Of a DNA stretch of 46,750 nucleotides, positions 28,079-37,115 are shown piece by piece (position 1 is the first letter of the stretch; the number at the start of each line of letters is the position of its first letter). The position numbers and the translations under genes are program-made. Source of the DNA: Phytopseudomonas daroniae (GTDB taxonomy: Bacteria > Pseudomonadota > Gammaproteobacteria > Pseudomonadales > Pseudomonadaceae); the NCBI RefSeq assembly GCF_004327285.1, contig NZ_QJUI01000026.1, forward strand, positions 1-46,750, given 5' to 3'. The notes beneath the pieces are model-generated. The model did no database searches, was not told where the DNA came from, and saw nothing but the letters and a program-made list of their open reading frames with translations.

Positions 28079-30514
28079 ATGCCCCGCTTTCTCTCGCCGG
28101 CCAAGCCGATGGCCCGCGCCGTTCACCTGGCCCTGTTCGGTTTGACCTGTGCCTCGCTGCCGTTGCTCTGCGCTTTACCGGGCCACGCTCTGGCGCAGGA
28201 GGCCGCCGTACAGAGCTACCGCATCGCTCCCGGCTCGCTGGGTACCGCCCTGAGCCAGTTCGCGACGGTAGCCGGGGTGACGCTTTCATTCGCTGCCATG
28301 CAGACCGAGGGGCTCGACTCGCCGGGCCTGCTGGGCGATTACGGCGTGGACGATGGGCTGGCTCGTCTGCTTCAGGGCAGTGGTTTGCAGGCCCAGCGTC
28401 AGGGTAACGGCAGCTATGTGTTGGTGCCGACCAGCCAGAGCCAAGGACTGCAACTGTCCGCACTGAGCATTTCCGGCAAGGCGCCGGGGGCGACCACCGA
28501 GGGCACGGGCTCCTACACCACCGAGTCGTCCAGCAGCTCGACACGCCTGAATCTGTCGCCCAAGGAGACGCCACAATCGGTCACGGTGCTGACCCGTCAG
28601 CGTCTGGACGAACAGAATCTCGACAGCCTGACCGACGCCCTGGATGCCACCACGGGCATCACCGTGATCCGCGAAAGCCTGGGGGCAGACAGTACTACCT
28701 ATCTGTCGCGTGGTTTTCCCATCCGGAACTTCGCGATCGACGGGGTGCCGACGTCGGCAAGCATGGACAATTACACCCAGAACACCGCCATGTACGACCG
28801 CGTAGAGGTGGTGCGTGGCGCCACCGGGCTGGTCAGTGGCCTGGGCAACCCTTCCGCGACCATCAACCTGATCCGCAAGCGTCCCGGCATCGAACCCCAG
28901 GTTCAGTTGTCGGCAGAGGCCGGTAGCTGGGATCGTTATGGTCTGGGTGTGGATGTCGGCGGTGCGCTGACCGAGAGTGGCAACGTGCGGGCGCGCTTCG
29001 TCGTCGATCACAAGGATCAGCACGCCTGGATCGACCGCTTCAGCCAGGAACTGAGCACCGTCTATGGCATCACCGAGCTGGATTTGAGCGACTCGACCTT
29101 GCTGACCCTGGGCTTCAGCCATCAGACCACCCACAGCAACGCACCGATGCGTACCGGCTTTCCGCTGTTCACCACCGACGGCGGAAGAACCGATATCAAG
29201 CGCTCGTTCAACACCGCGCCTGACTGGACGTACTACGATCGCCAGCAGAGCACGCTGTTCGCGTCCATCGAGCAGCAATTCGCCAATGGTTGGAGCGGCA
29301 AGCTGGAATACAGCCATGCGCGCAACGACTACGACACCGTGGTCAGCTACATGGATGGTGAGATCGAGCGAGCCACCGGCGCAGGTGCCTACATCATGCC
29401 GACCCGCTGGCAGGCAACGCCTGAACAGGACAATGTCGACGCCTACCTCACCGGCTTCTTCCCACTGCTGGGGCGCGAGCACGAGCTTATCGGCGGGGTG
29501 ACCCTGTCGCGCCTCGAGGAGCGGGGAACGGCCAACTACGGCGGCTGGCAGCGCCCGGGCTCCGGTTATGCCGGCAGCATCGACAGCATCTACGGGTGGA
29601 ACGGTCAGGCGCCGAAACCGGTGTTCGACAAGATCGGTGAGAGCGACCTGACCGAAACCCAGTACGCCGCCTACCTGACGTCCCGCTGGCACCTGACCGA
29701 TGCGGCCAGCCTGATCCTCGGCGCGCGGGTGGTGGACTGGAATCGCGAAAGCAAAAGCTGGCTGTACGGGGGTGCCAGCAGCAAGGCGGAGCGTACCGAA
29801 ACCGGCATCGTCATTCCCTATGCCGGCTTCGTCTATGACCTGAATGACACCTGGACGGCCTACGCCAGCTATACGCAGATCTTCAATCCGCAGAACGCGA
29901 ATATTCGCGACGTCAGCGGCACGCCGCTGGATCCTCAGGAAGGCACCGGGTATGAGCTTGGCCTGAAGGCCGGCTTCTACGAGGGGCGGCTCAATGGCAG
30001 CCTGGCGGTATTCCGCGTCGAGCAGGATAACCTCGCGGTGGCCGACGGCAGCCTGCTGCAGCCCAATGGCTTCCAGGCCTACAAGGCGGAAAATGGCACG
30101 ACCAGCGAAGGTGTGGAGTTGGAGGTCAATGGTGAGCTCAGCGAAGGCTGGCAACTGACGGGTGGCTACTCCTATAGCGTCAGCTTCAACGCCGACGACA
30201 AACGTATCGTCACCGAGATCCCGCGCAACAGCGTCAAGCTGTTCACCAGCTATCGGCTACCGGGCGCACTGGACAAGCTCACCGTCGGCGGCGGTCTGAA
30301 CTGGCAGAGCGAGACCGGGTACGACCTCAGTTATGCCACCACGCAGAGCAGCTACGCCCTGGTCAACCTCATGGCGAAGTACCAGCTCACGCCAGCGCTC
30401 TCGGCATCGGTGAACCTCAATAACCTGTTCGACAAGGAGTATCTCACCACCACGGCGGCAGGTTTGTATGGTGCGCCGCGCAATGTCATGACCAGCCTGC
30501 AATACAACTACTGA
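28079..30514 (+). CDS. TonB-dependent siderophore receptor with N-terminal signalling domain (FpvA/FecA-like)
   Basis: An outer-membrane receptor of about 811 residues. A signal peptide ends near ALPGHALA. The STN signalling domain (about 44-115, SYRIAPGSLGTALSQFATVAGV) contacts FecR. The plug begins at SPKETPQSVTVLTRQRLDEQ with YLSRGFPIRNFAIDGV, and a 22-strand-type barrel ends NLFDKEYLTTTAAG...QYNY. The ATG at 28079 is chosen for AAGGA at 28067-28071; an ATG at 28025 would put 18 residues before the signal peptide. The plug style resembles hydroxamate or pyoverdine receptors; the ligand is unknown. Confidence 0.93.
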   Translation: MPRFLSPAKPMARAVHLALFGLTCASLPLLCALPGHALAQEAAVQSYRIAPGSLGTALSQFATVAGVTLSFAAMQTEGLDSPGLLGDYGVDDGLARLLQGSGLQAQRQGNGSYVLVPTSQSQGLQLSALSISGKAPGATTEGTGSYTTESSSSSTRLNLSPKETPQSVTVLTRQRLDEQNLDSLTDALDATTGITVIRESLGADSTTYLSRGFPIRNFAIDGVPTSASMDNYTQNTAMYDRVEVVRGATGLVSGLGNPSATINLIRKRPGIEPQVQLSAEAGSWDRYGLGVDVGGALTESGNVRARFVVDHKDQHAWIDRFSQELSTVYGITELDLSDSTLLTLGFSHQTTHSNAPMRTGFPLFTTDGGRTDIKRSFNTAPDWTYYDRQQSTLFASIEQQFANGWSGKLEYSHARNDYDTVVSYMDGEIERATGAGAYIMPTRWQATPEQDNVDAYLTGFFPLLGREHELIGGVTLSRLEERGTANYGGWQRPGSGYAGSIDSIYGWNGQAPKPVFDKIGESDLTETQYAAYLTSRWHLTDAASLILGARVVDWNRESKSWLYGGASSKAERTETGIVIPYAGFVYDLNDTWTAYASYTQIFNPQNANIRDVSGTPLDPQEGTGYELGLKAGFYEGRLNGSLAVFRVEQDNLAVADGSLLQPNGFQAYKAENGTTSEGVELEVNGELSEGWQLTGGYSYSVSFNADDKRIVTEIPRNSVKLFTSYRLPGALDKLTVGGGLNWQSETGYDLSYATTQSSYALVNLMAKYQLTPALSASVNLNNLFDKEYLTTTAAGLYGAPRNVMTSLQYNY

Positions 30515-30599
30515 TGTCGCGGCGAGTGCCCACGCGGCCCGTGTGGCATGCTCTTCAACGGCAGCGGTAATATCTGGCAATGACCTTACGATGGGCCTT

Positions 30600-30618
30600 G
30601 AAGATGAGACTCACTATC
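30600..30618. promoter_or_regulatory. Fur box upstream of the iron-binding protein gene
   Basis: GAAGATGAGACTCACTATC matches the Fur consensus at 14 of 19 positions by hand, 35 bases before the ATG. Confidence 0.7.
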
Positions 30619-30653
30619 ATCCTCTCTCCTTCAACTTCCATAAGGTCTTTGCC

Positions 30654-31655
30654 ATGTCGGTACGTCGCGCGCTGCTTGCCGTATTCACTCTGAGTGCTCT
30701 TTCCAGCGCCGTTCAGGCGGCCGATGAAGTCGTGGTGTATTCCTCTCGGATCGATGAACTGATCAAGCCGGTGTTCGATGCCTACACCGCCAAGACCGGC
30801 GTCGCGGTCAAGTTCATCACCGACAAGGAAGCGCCGCTGATGGAACGCATCAAGGCCGAGGGCGAGAACACGCCGGCGGACTTGCTGCTCACCGTGGACG
30901 CGGGCAACCTCTGGCAGGCAGAGCAGATGGGCATTCTGCAGCCGCTGAAATCCAGCATCGTCGAAGACAACATTCCCGCTCAGTACCGCGCCAGCAGCGG
31001 TGCCTGGACGGGGTTGTCGCTGCGCGCGCGAACCATCGTGTTCGCGCCGGAGCGGGTCAAGGAAGGCGAACTGACCACCTACGAAGCGTTGGCCGACAAG
31101 AACTGGGAAGGCCGTCTGTGCCTGCGTACCAGCAAGAAGGTCTACAACCAGTCGCTCACCGCGACCCTGATCGAGACCCATGGCGAAGCCAAGGCCGAAG
31201 AGATCGTCAAGGGTTGGGTCAACAACCTGGCCACCGACGTATTCCCCGATGACAACTCGGTGATCAATGCCGTTGCCGCCGGCCAGTGTGACGTGGGCAT
31301 GGTCAATACCTACTACTTCGGCCGCCTGCACCAGCAGAACCCGGATCTCAAGGCCAAGCTGTTCTGGCCGAACCAGGAAGACCGCGGTGTGCACGTCAAC
31401 CTGTCGGGTATCGGCCTGACCAAGAACGCGCCGAACCCGCAAGCCGCCCAGAAGCTGGTCGAGTGGATGACCAGTGCCGAGGCGCAGAACATCTTCGCCG
31501 ATGCCAACAAGGAATTTCCGGCCAATCCGGCGGTGAAACCGTCTGCGGAAGTCGCTTCCTGGGGTGAGTTCAAGGCCGACAGCATCGCCGTGGAAGTGGC
31601 GGGCAAGCGCCAGGCCGAAGCCATTCGCCTGATGGATCGCGCCGGCTGGAATTGA
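30654..31655 (+). CDS. fbpA: ferric iron ABC transporter, periplasmic binding protein (FbpA/HitA type)
   Basis: A 333-residue periplasmic protein that delivers Fe3+ to the inner-membrane permease. The signal peptide ends SSAVQAAD. The mature start DEVVVYSSRIDELIKPVFDAY is typical of the family, and the adjacent iron-binding tyrosines lie at about 220-221 (VNTYYFGR). I chose ATG at 30654, since the 37-codon extension covers the Fur box and lacks a signal peptide. It is followed by a hairpin and then the permease gene. Confidence 0.94.
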   Translation: MSVRRALLAVFTLSALSSAVQAADEVVVYSSRIDELIKPVFDAYTAKTGVAVKFITDKEAPLMERIKAEGENTPADLLLTVDAGNLWQAEQMGILQPLKSSIVEDNIPAQYRASSGAWTGLSLRARTIVFAPERVKEGELTTYEALADKNWEGRLCLRTSKKVYNQSLTATLIETHGEAKAEEIVKGWVNNLATDVFPDDNSVINAVAAGQCDVGMVNTYYFGRLHQQNPDLKAKLFWPNQEDRGVHVNLSGIGLTKNAPNPQAAQKLVEWMTSAEAQNIFADANKEFPANPAVKPSAEVASWGEFKADSIAVEVAGKRQAEAIRLMDRAGWN

Positions 31656-31711
31656 TCGCTGACCGCTGCGTCTGAGCGAGCTGCTGATCCGCTCGCCAGG
31701 TGCCTGTAATC

Positions 31712-31738
31712 CGACGCCCCGGCTTGTCCGGGGCGTCG
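31712..31738 (+). terminator. attenuator-like hairpin between binding protein and permease genes
   Basis: CGACGCCCCGG at 31712-31722 pairs perfectly with CCGGGGCGTCG at 31728-31738 around a five-base loop, with moderately T-rich sequence after it. It probably reduces transcription into the permease gene or protects the upstream mRNA, keeping the binding protein in excess. Confidence 0.7.
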
Positions 31739-31763
31739 TGCTTTGCGCTTTCTAGGAGTCTGC

Positions 31764-33377
31764 GTGGCCCATTCAGTCCAGCGTCGCTGGTATCCCATCG
31801 CCTTTGCCGTGGCCCTGTTGGTGCTCATGCCATTGCTGGTTCTGTTGGCGAGCTGGCACGAAGTGGATCGGCAGATCTGGTCGCATCTGTGGCAGACGCA
31901 GATGCCACGGTTGATCGGCAATACCCTGACGTTGGTGCTTGGCGTGGGCGTCGGGGTGACCTTGCTGGGGGTGAGCCTGGCCTGGCTCACCAGCCTCTGC
32001 GAATTTCCCGGCCGGCGCTGGCTGGACTGGGCGCTGATGCTGCCCTTTGCCATTCCCGCCTACGTATTGGCCTTCGTGTTCGTTGGCCTGCTGGACTTCT
32101 CCGGCCCGGTGCAGACGCTGCTACGTGAGTGGTTTGGCAGTGCTGTGCGATTTCCGCGGGTGCGTTCAACGGCTGGGGTGATCATCGTCCTGGTGCTGGT
32201 GTTCTACCCCTACGTCTACCTGCTGGCGCGCAACGCCTTTCTGGCCCAGGGCAAGGGGCTGATGGAAGCGGCTCGCACGCTCGGGCACACGCCCTGGCAA
32301 GCCTTCTGGCGTGTCGCGCTGCCGATGGCGCGACCCGCCATCGGTGCGGGGCTGGCGCTGGCGCTAATGGAAACCCTGGCCGACTTCGGAGCCGTGTCGG
32401 TATTCAACTTCGACACCTTCACCACGGCCATCTACAAGACCTGGTACGGCTTCTACAGTCTGACCAGCGCCGCGCAACTGGCCTGCCTGCTGCTGTTCGC
32501 AGTGATGCTGGTGCTCTATGGCGAGCGCCGCGCCCGTGGGGCCGTACGGCCTTCCGTCGAGCGACCGCGTAGCGGGGCGCTGTATCGCCTCACCGGATTG
32601 CGCGCCTTGGCGGCCAGCGGCTGGTGCCTGCTGGTATTCGTCTGTGCGTTCGTCATTCCGGTGCTGCAACTGCTGGTGTGGTTCTGGCAGCGCGGGCGCT
32701 TTGACCTGGATGAGCGTTACCTGGCGTTGATTCTGCACACCCTGTACCTGGGCGCGATGGCGGCGCTGATCACGGTCGCTGTGGCGTTGTTGCTGGCGTT
32801 CGCCCGGCGTCTGGCTCCGACCCGGTTGATGGGCGCCACTGTCGGCCTGGCCAACCTCGGCTACGCCTTGCCGGGCTCGATGCTGGCGGTGGCGATCATG
32901 CTGGCCTTCAGCACCCTGGATAATGGCGTGGTCATCCCACTGTCGAAATGGCTCGGCGGCTCCGGCAAGGCGCTGCTGCTCGGCAGCCTCGGTGCGTTGC
33001 TGCTGGCCTACCTGATCCGCTTTCTTGCCGTGGCCTATGGCCCGCTGGAAAACAGCCTGGCGCGGATTCGCCCGTCGCTGCCACAGGCTTCGCGCAGTCT
33101 GGGGATTGGTGGTGTGCTGCTGTTCCTGCGCGTTTATCTGCCGCTGCTGATGCCTGGCGTCCTGTCCGCGGCGCTGCTGGTGTTCGTCGATGTGCTCAAG
33201 GAAATGCCCGCCACATTGCTGATGCGGCCGTTCGGCTGGGACACCCTGGCCGTGCGCATTTTCGAGATGACCAGCGAAGGCGAGTGGGCGCGCGCCGCGT
33301 TGCCGGCTCTGACGCTGATACTGGTCGGTCTGTTGCCGGTAATTTTTCTCATCCGTCGCTCCGCTCAGCGAATCTGA
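31764..33377 (+). CDS. fbpB: ferric iron ABC transporter, permease (FbpB/HitB type)
   Basis: An inner-membrane protein of 537 residues with about twelve hydrophobic helices in two homologous halves. Each half carries a coupling-loop motif for the ATPase: EAARTLGHTPWQAFWRVALP near residue 170 and QASRSLGIGGVLLFLRVYLP near 440. The start is GTG at 31764 with AGGAG at 31754-31758. No ATPase gene follows; the next gene is gcvT, so the ATPase must be encoded elsewhere. Confidence 0.94.
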   Translation: MAHSVQRRWYPIAFAVALLVLMPLLVLLASWHEVDRQIWSHLWQTQMPRLIGNTLTLVLGVGVGVTLLGVSLAWLTSLCEFPGRRWLDWALMLPFAIPAYVLAFVFVGLLDFSGPVQTLLREWFGSAVRFPRVRSTAGVIIVLVLVFYPYVYLLARNAFLAQGKGLMEAARTLGHTPWQAFWRVALPMARPAIGAGLALALMETLADFGAVSVFNFDTFTTAIYKTWYGFYSLTSAAQLACLLLFAVMLVLYGERRARGAVRPSVERPRSGALYRLTGLRALAASGWCLLVFVCAFVIPVLQLLVWFWQRGRFDLDERYLALILHTLYLGAMAALITVAVALLLAFARRLAPTRLMGATVGLANLGYALPGSMLAVAIMLAFSTLDNGVVIPLSKWLGGSGKALLLGSLGALLLAYLIRFLAVAYGPLENSLARIRPSLPQASRSLGIGGVLLFLRVYLPLLMPGVLSAALLVFVDVLKEMPATLLMRPFGWDTLAVRIFEMTSEGEWARAALPALTLILVGLLPVIFLIRRSAQRI

Positions 33378-33586
33378 TAGACGGTCGCCAGGCAGGCGCC
33401 CGGCCGTCCCGTGGGCTATCCCGCCGGGTTTGTTACAAGGCCTGTCAATGTCCAAGATGACCGACCCCGACCATGCGGCTACAATGCGCGCCATTCGCTG
33501 CGGCCCGCCATGCAGCCACTTCCATGTCATCTGGAATGGCCCTATCCGTGCGCGCCACAGCCTTGCAACGCCCGGAAGGAGATCCC

Positions 33587-34681
33587 ATGGGACAGCGCAC
33601 ACCTCTTTACGATCTACACCTCGCGCTCGGCGCGAAGATGGTCGATTTCGGCGGCTGGGACATGCCGCTGCACTATGGCTCGCAAGTCGAGGAGCACCAT
33701 CAGGTGCGTCGCGATTGCGGCGTTTTCGATGTCTCGCACATGACCGTCATCGATGTGCTGGGTGGCGAAGCGCAGGGCTACCTGCAGCATCTGCTCGCTA
33801 ACGATGTGGCGCGTCTGCAGGTGCCGGGCAAGGCGCTGTACAGCGCCATGCTCAATGAGGAAGGCGGCGTGATCGACGATCTGATCGTCTACCTTCTCGA
33901 CGCATCCAGTGCGCCGACCTATCGGCTGGTGGTCAACGCTGCCACCCGTGACAAGGACTTGGCCTGGATGCGTGCGCACAGCACAGAGTTCGGTGTGGAA
34001 CTGCGCGAGCGCAGCGACCTGGCGATGTTCGCCATCCAGGGCCCCAAGGCACGTGCCAAGACCTCCGAACTGGTGAGTCAGGCCCGTGCCAGCCTGATCC
34101 ACGAACTCAAGCCCTTCCAGGGGCTGCCTGACGGCGAGTGGTTTATCGCTCGTACCGGTTATACCGGTGAAGACGGTTTGGAAATCATGTTGCCGGCTGG
34201 TGAAGCGGTGGCCTTTTTCAATGACCTGGTAGGTGCCGGAATTTCACCGATCGGCCTGGGCGCGCGTGACACCCTGCGTCTGGAAGCCGGCATGAATCTC
34301 TATGGCCAGGACATGAGCGAGCAGGTTTCCCCGCTGGCCTCCAACCTGGCCTGGACGGTGGCCTGGGAGCCGGCCGAGCGCGCCTTTATCGGTCGCGAAG
34401 CGCTGCAGCGCCAGTACGACGACGGTTCGCACTCGCGTCTGGTTGGCGTGGTACTCGAGGAACGCGGCGTGCTGCGCGCTCATCAGGTGGTGCGGGTCGA
34501 TGGTGTGGGCGAGGGCGAGATCACCAGTGGCAGCTTCTCTCCCACACTGGGCAAGTCGATCGCGCTGGCTCGTGTACCGGCCAAGACGGGTGATCGAGCC
34601 GAAGTGGAAATCCGCGGCAAGTGGTACCCGCTTCGTATCGTGCAGCCGAGTTTCGTACGCCATGGCAAAGTGCTGATCTGA
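33587..34681 (+). CDS. gcvT: glycine cleavage system T protein (aminomethyltransferase)
   Basis: A 364-residue enzyme that takes the aminomethyl group from lipoylated H protein, releases ammonia and forms methylene-THF. It starts MGQRTPLYDLHLALGAKMVDFGGWDMP, with AAGGAG just upstream. Folate-binding and core motifs include GVFDVSHM, the catalytic-site region IARTGYTGEDGLEIMLP, and LGARDTLRLEAGMNLYGQDM. gcvH follows 113 bases later. Confidence 0.96.
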   Translation: MGQRTPLYDLHLALGAKMVDFGGWDMPLHYGSQVEEHHQVRRDCGVFDVSHMTVIDVLGGEAQGYLQHLLANDVARLQVPGKALYSAMLNEEGGVIDDLIVYLLDASSAPTYRLVVNAATRDKDLAWMRAHSTEFGVELRERSDLAMFAIQGPKARAKTSELVSQARASLIHELKPFQGLPDGEWFIARTGYTGEDGLEIMLPAGEAVAFFNDLVGAGISPIGLGARDTLRLEAGMNLYGQDMSEQVSPLASNLAWTVAWEPAERAFIGREALQRQYDDGSHSRLVGVVLEERGVLRAHQVVRVDGVGEGEITSGSFSPTLGKSIALARVPAKTGDRAEVEIRGKWYPLRIVQPSFVRHGKVLI

Positions 34682-34735
34682 TGCGGTCGGCCAGATGCGG
34701 TCGGCCAGATGCGATTGACTGGATGCGACCTGCGC
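34680..34735. repeat. four imperfect 14-bp tandem units at the gcvT stop
   Basis: GATGCGGTCGGCCA occurs twice without gap (34680-34707), followed by two diverged units beginning GATGCG (34708 and 34722). The first unit overlaps the gcvT TGA. It looks like local slippage duplication in the gcvT-gcvH spacer. Confidence 0.8.
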
Positions 34736-34794
34736 GCACCTGGTAAATTTCCCTGACGGCGCGGTCGCCGTCCTGTCTGATGAGGAACGACAAC

Positions 34795-35178
34795 ATGAGC
34801 TCTATCCCCGCCGATCTGCGTTACGCCACCAGCCACGAGTGGGCGCGCCTGGAGGCCGACGGCAGCGTAACCGTGGGCATTTCCGATCATGCTCAGGAAG
34901 CACTGGGCGATGTGGTGTTCATCGAGTTGCCGGAAGTCGGCAAGGTACTGGACGCTGGCCAGGAAGCGGGTGTTGTGGAATCGGTAAAAGCCGCTTCCGA
35001 CATCTACGCACCGGTCGGTGGTGAAGTGATCGCTATCAATGAAGCGCTCGCTGACAGCCCTGAAAGCGTCAACAACGACCCGTACGGCAGTTGGTTTTTC
35101 AAGTTGCAGCCTAGCGACGCTGCCCAGTTGGAGAAGCTGCTCGACAGCGCCGGCTACGAGGCGAGCATCGACGGCTGA
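34795..35178 (+). CDS. gcvH: glycine cleavage system H protein
   Basis: The 127-residue lipoyl carrier that shuttles the aminomethyl intermediate between P, T and L proteins. It starts MSSIPADLRYATSHEWARLE. The lipoylated lysine is K65 in the conserved VESVKAASDIYAP. A GAGGA ribosome site precedes the ATG. A strong palindromic terminator follows, so the P-protein gene is not part of this transcript. Confidence 0.97.
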   Translation: MSSIPADLRYATSHEWARLEADGSVTVGISDHAQEALGDVVFIELPEVGKVLDAGQEAGVVESVKAASDIYAPVGGEVIAINEALADSPESVNNDPYGSWFFKLQPSDAAQLEKLLDSAGYEASIDG

Positions 35179-35195
35179 ACCGTCGACGCGGCATA

Positions 35196-35225
35196 GAAGA
35201 AGCCGGCCCGAGGGCCGGCTTCTTC
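35196..35225. terminator. bidirectional terminator between gcvH and the DUF2388 gene
   Basis: GAAGAAGCCGGCCC (35196-35209) and GGGCCGGCTTCTTC (35212-35225) form a near-perfect palindrome in the 48-base gap between two converging genes. It can serve both strands. Confidence 0.85.
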
Positions 35226-35226
35226 A

Positions 35227-35529
35227 TCACTGCTGGGCAGTGAGAATCGCAGTCGCCAGTTCCAGGTCGCTGGCTTGCAGATCGGGATGATCCGCACGGA
35301 TCTTCTGCAATGCGGCTTCCAGATACGGGCCACGGATCTCGCCATTGCTGGCGATATAGCTGCTGGCATCATCCTGCGCGGGGATGACCATCTTGTTGTC
35401 CTTGAACGTCAGGTAGGTCGACGCAGTGGTCGCACCCGAGGACAGGATATCGCGCAGGTTGGCGGAGAATGCCTGGGAGGATGCTGCCAGGAACAGGCCA
35501 GCGAACAGCAAGGAACTTAAACGGCGCAT
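35227..35529 (-). CDS. DUF2388 exported protein
   Basis: A 100-residue protein with a signal peptide ending SSQAFSAN. It has the DUF2388 signature SSGATTASTYLTFKDNKMVIPAQDDASSYIASNG and a C-terminal helix LQASDLELATAILTAQQ. The family is small, largely confined to pseudomonads, and of unknown function. It is predicted to be periplasmic. It converges on gcvH across a palindromic terminator. Confidence 0.85.
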   Translation of the reverse strand: MRRLSSLLFAGLFLAASSQAFSANLRDILSSGATTASTYLTFKDNKMVIPAQDDASSYIASNGEIRGPYLEAALQKIRADHPDLQASDLELATAILTAQQ

Positions 35530-35643
35530 AGCAGTAACTCCTGTTGATTTTCCTACTGCTTAGGAGTGTGCCGCCACGTGACTGGTTCCACGTATTCTCG
35601 GATAGCGGCCTGCATGCAGCGCAGATGCCGCGAGTGAGTCAGT

Positions 35644-36096
35644 TTAGGTGGCTGCCGCGCGTACTTTCAGCAGGACACCGTCCTGGCCAACGACCTCGAC
35701 CAGGGTGCCGACCGGCATATCCGGGCCAACCACCAGCCACAGTGAGTCTCCGGCCTTGATCTTGCCACGACCACCCGCGATGGCTTCGTGCAGCACGAAC
35801 TGCCGTCCCAGCAGCTCCTGGCCGCGGCTGTTCAGGCCCGGCTGCTCGGAGTTCTGGCCGGCACTGCGCTGGCGCTTCCACCAGAACACCGCGGTCAATA
35901 CAGACAAGCTGCCAAACAGGATGAATTGCAGCGCCCATGGCGTATCGGGGATCACGTAGGTCAATACGCCGACACTGGCCGCGGCCACGCCAATCCACAG
36001 CAGGTAACCGCCGGCACCGAACACCTCGAGAATCAGCAGCACGGTACCGAGTGCCAGCCAGTCCCAGAACGTCAGGTTCTGCAGATAAGCCAGCAT
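35644..36096 (-). CDS. NfeD-like membrane protein
   Basis: A 150-residue protein with two or three hydrophobic segments at about 10-75 and a C-terminal OB-fold domain (GRQFVLHEAIAGGRGKIKAGDSLWLVVG). NfeD proteins partner SPFH/stomatin-type proteins in membrane microdomains. The gene starts 3 bases after the stop of such a partner (qmcA), the classic pairing. Confidence 0.9.
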   Translation of the reverse strand: MLAYLQNLTFWDWLALGTVLLILEVFGAGGYLLWIGVAAASVGVLTYVIPDTPWALQFILFGSLSVLTAVFWWKRQRSAGQNSEQPGLNSRGQELLGRQFVLHEAIAGGRGKIKAGDSLWLVVGPDMPVGTLVEVVGQDGVLLKVRAAAT

Positions 36097-36099
36097 GAC

Positions 36100-37023
36100 T
36101 CAGGCCTTCTTGTCGGTGAAAGTGGCCTTGACGATCTCGCCGATACCACCGACCGCGCCGATCATCTGGCTGGCCTCCAGTGGCATCAGGATCACCTTGC
36201 TGTTGTCGGCGCTGGCCAGGCGGCCGAGGGCGTCGATGTACTTTTGGGCGACGAAGTAGTTGATCGCCTGCACGTTGCCTTCGGCGATGGCCACCGAAAC
36301 CACGCGGGTCGCCTCGGCTTCCGCGGCGGCGGCACGCTCGCGCGCTTCGGCCTCGAGAAACGCCGCCTGCCGCTCGCCCTCGGCCTCGAGGATTTGCGCC
36401 TGCTTCTTGCCTTCCGCGGTGAGAATGGCGGCGGCACGCAGACCTTCGGCCTCGAGAATTTGCGCACGCTTGATACGCTCGGCTTTCATCTGCCCGGACA
36501 TGGCCGCCATCAGGTCGGCAGGCGGGCTGATGTCCTTGATCTCGATCCGGGTGATCTTGATACCCCAGGGCGCGGTGGCTTCGTCGACGGTTTTCAGCAG
36601 CTTCTCGTTGATGCCATCACGCTGGCTGAGCATGGCGTCCAGTTCCATGGAGCCGAGCACGGTACGGATGTTGGTCTGCAGCAGATTGCGAATGGCATGT
36701 TCGAGGTTGTTCACCTCGTAGGCGGCCTGGGCGGAATTGATCACCTGAAAGAAGCACACTGCGTCGATCTGCACCGTGGCGTTGTCGGCGGTGATGACTT
36801 CCTGGGGCGGAATATCCAGCACGCTCTCCATGACATTGAGCTTGCGGCCGATGCGATCCATCACCGGGACGATGATGTTCAAGCCGGGTTTGAGCGTGGT
36901 GGTGTAGCGCCCGAAGCGTTCCACCGTCCACTGGGAACCTTGCGGCACCACCTTGAAGCCCATGAATACGACGGCGAATGCCAGGCCGACGAAGAGAAAG
37001 ATGACTGCGCTACCGATTTCCAT
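36100..37023 (-). CDS. qmcA: SPFH/stomatin-like membrane protein QmcA
   Basis: A 307-residue inner-membrane scaffold protein. An N-terminal membrane anchor (AVIFLFVGLAFAVVFMGF) is followed by the SPFH domain (VVPQGSQWTVERFGRYTTTLKPG to about 180) and a long Ala/Glu-rich coiled coil with repeated ILEAEG/ILTAEG units at about 195-240. It probably oligomerises into rings and organises membrane domains or proteases. It is transcribed with the NfeD-like gene. Confidence 0.93.
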   Translation of the reverse strand: MEIGSAVIFLFVGLAFAVVFMGFKVVPQGSQWTVERFGRYTTTLKPGLNIIVPVMDRIGRKLNVMESVLDIPPQEVITADNATVQIDAVCFFQVINSAQAAYEVNNLEHAIRNLLQTNIRTVLGSMELDAMLSQRDGINEKLLKTVDEATAPWGIKITRIEIKDISPPADLMAAMSGQMKAERIKRAQILEAEGLRAAAILTAEGKKQAQILEAEGERQAAFLEAEARERAAAAEAEATRVVSVAIAEGNVQAINYFVAQKYIDALGRLASADNSKVILMPLEASQMIGAVGGIGEIVKATFTDKKA

Positions 37024-37115
37024 GAAAACGAGATCCCTGTTGGGTGATACCGCTCAGTGAGCGGAAGAAGCCAGTGTCTGCTGGCCCTGGATGCAGGTGT
37101 ACGTTGTGGCGAGTA

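Noticed and set aside
28286..30154. Open frame of about 620 codons antisense to the signalling receptor
   Set aside because: Shadow of the receptor gene; no domain resemblance and no start signal.
33378..33586. Possible glycine riboswitch before gcvT
   Set aside because: The spacer lacks the conserved paired aptamer sequence blocks I would expect, and I could not fold a tandem aptamer by eye. A covariance-model search would decide.
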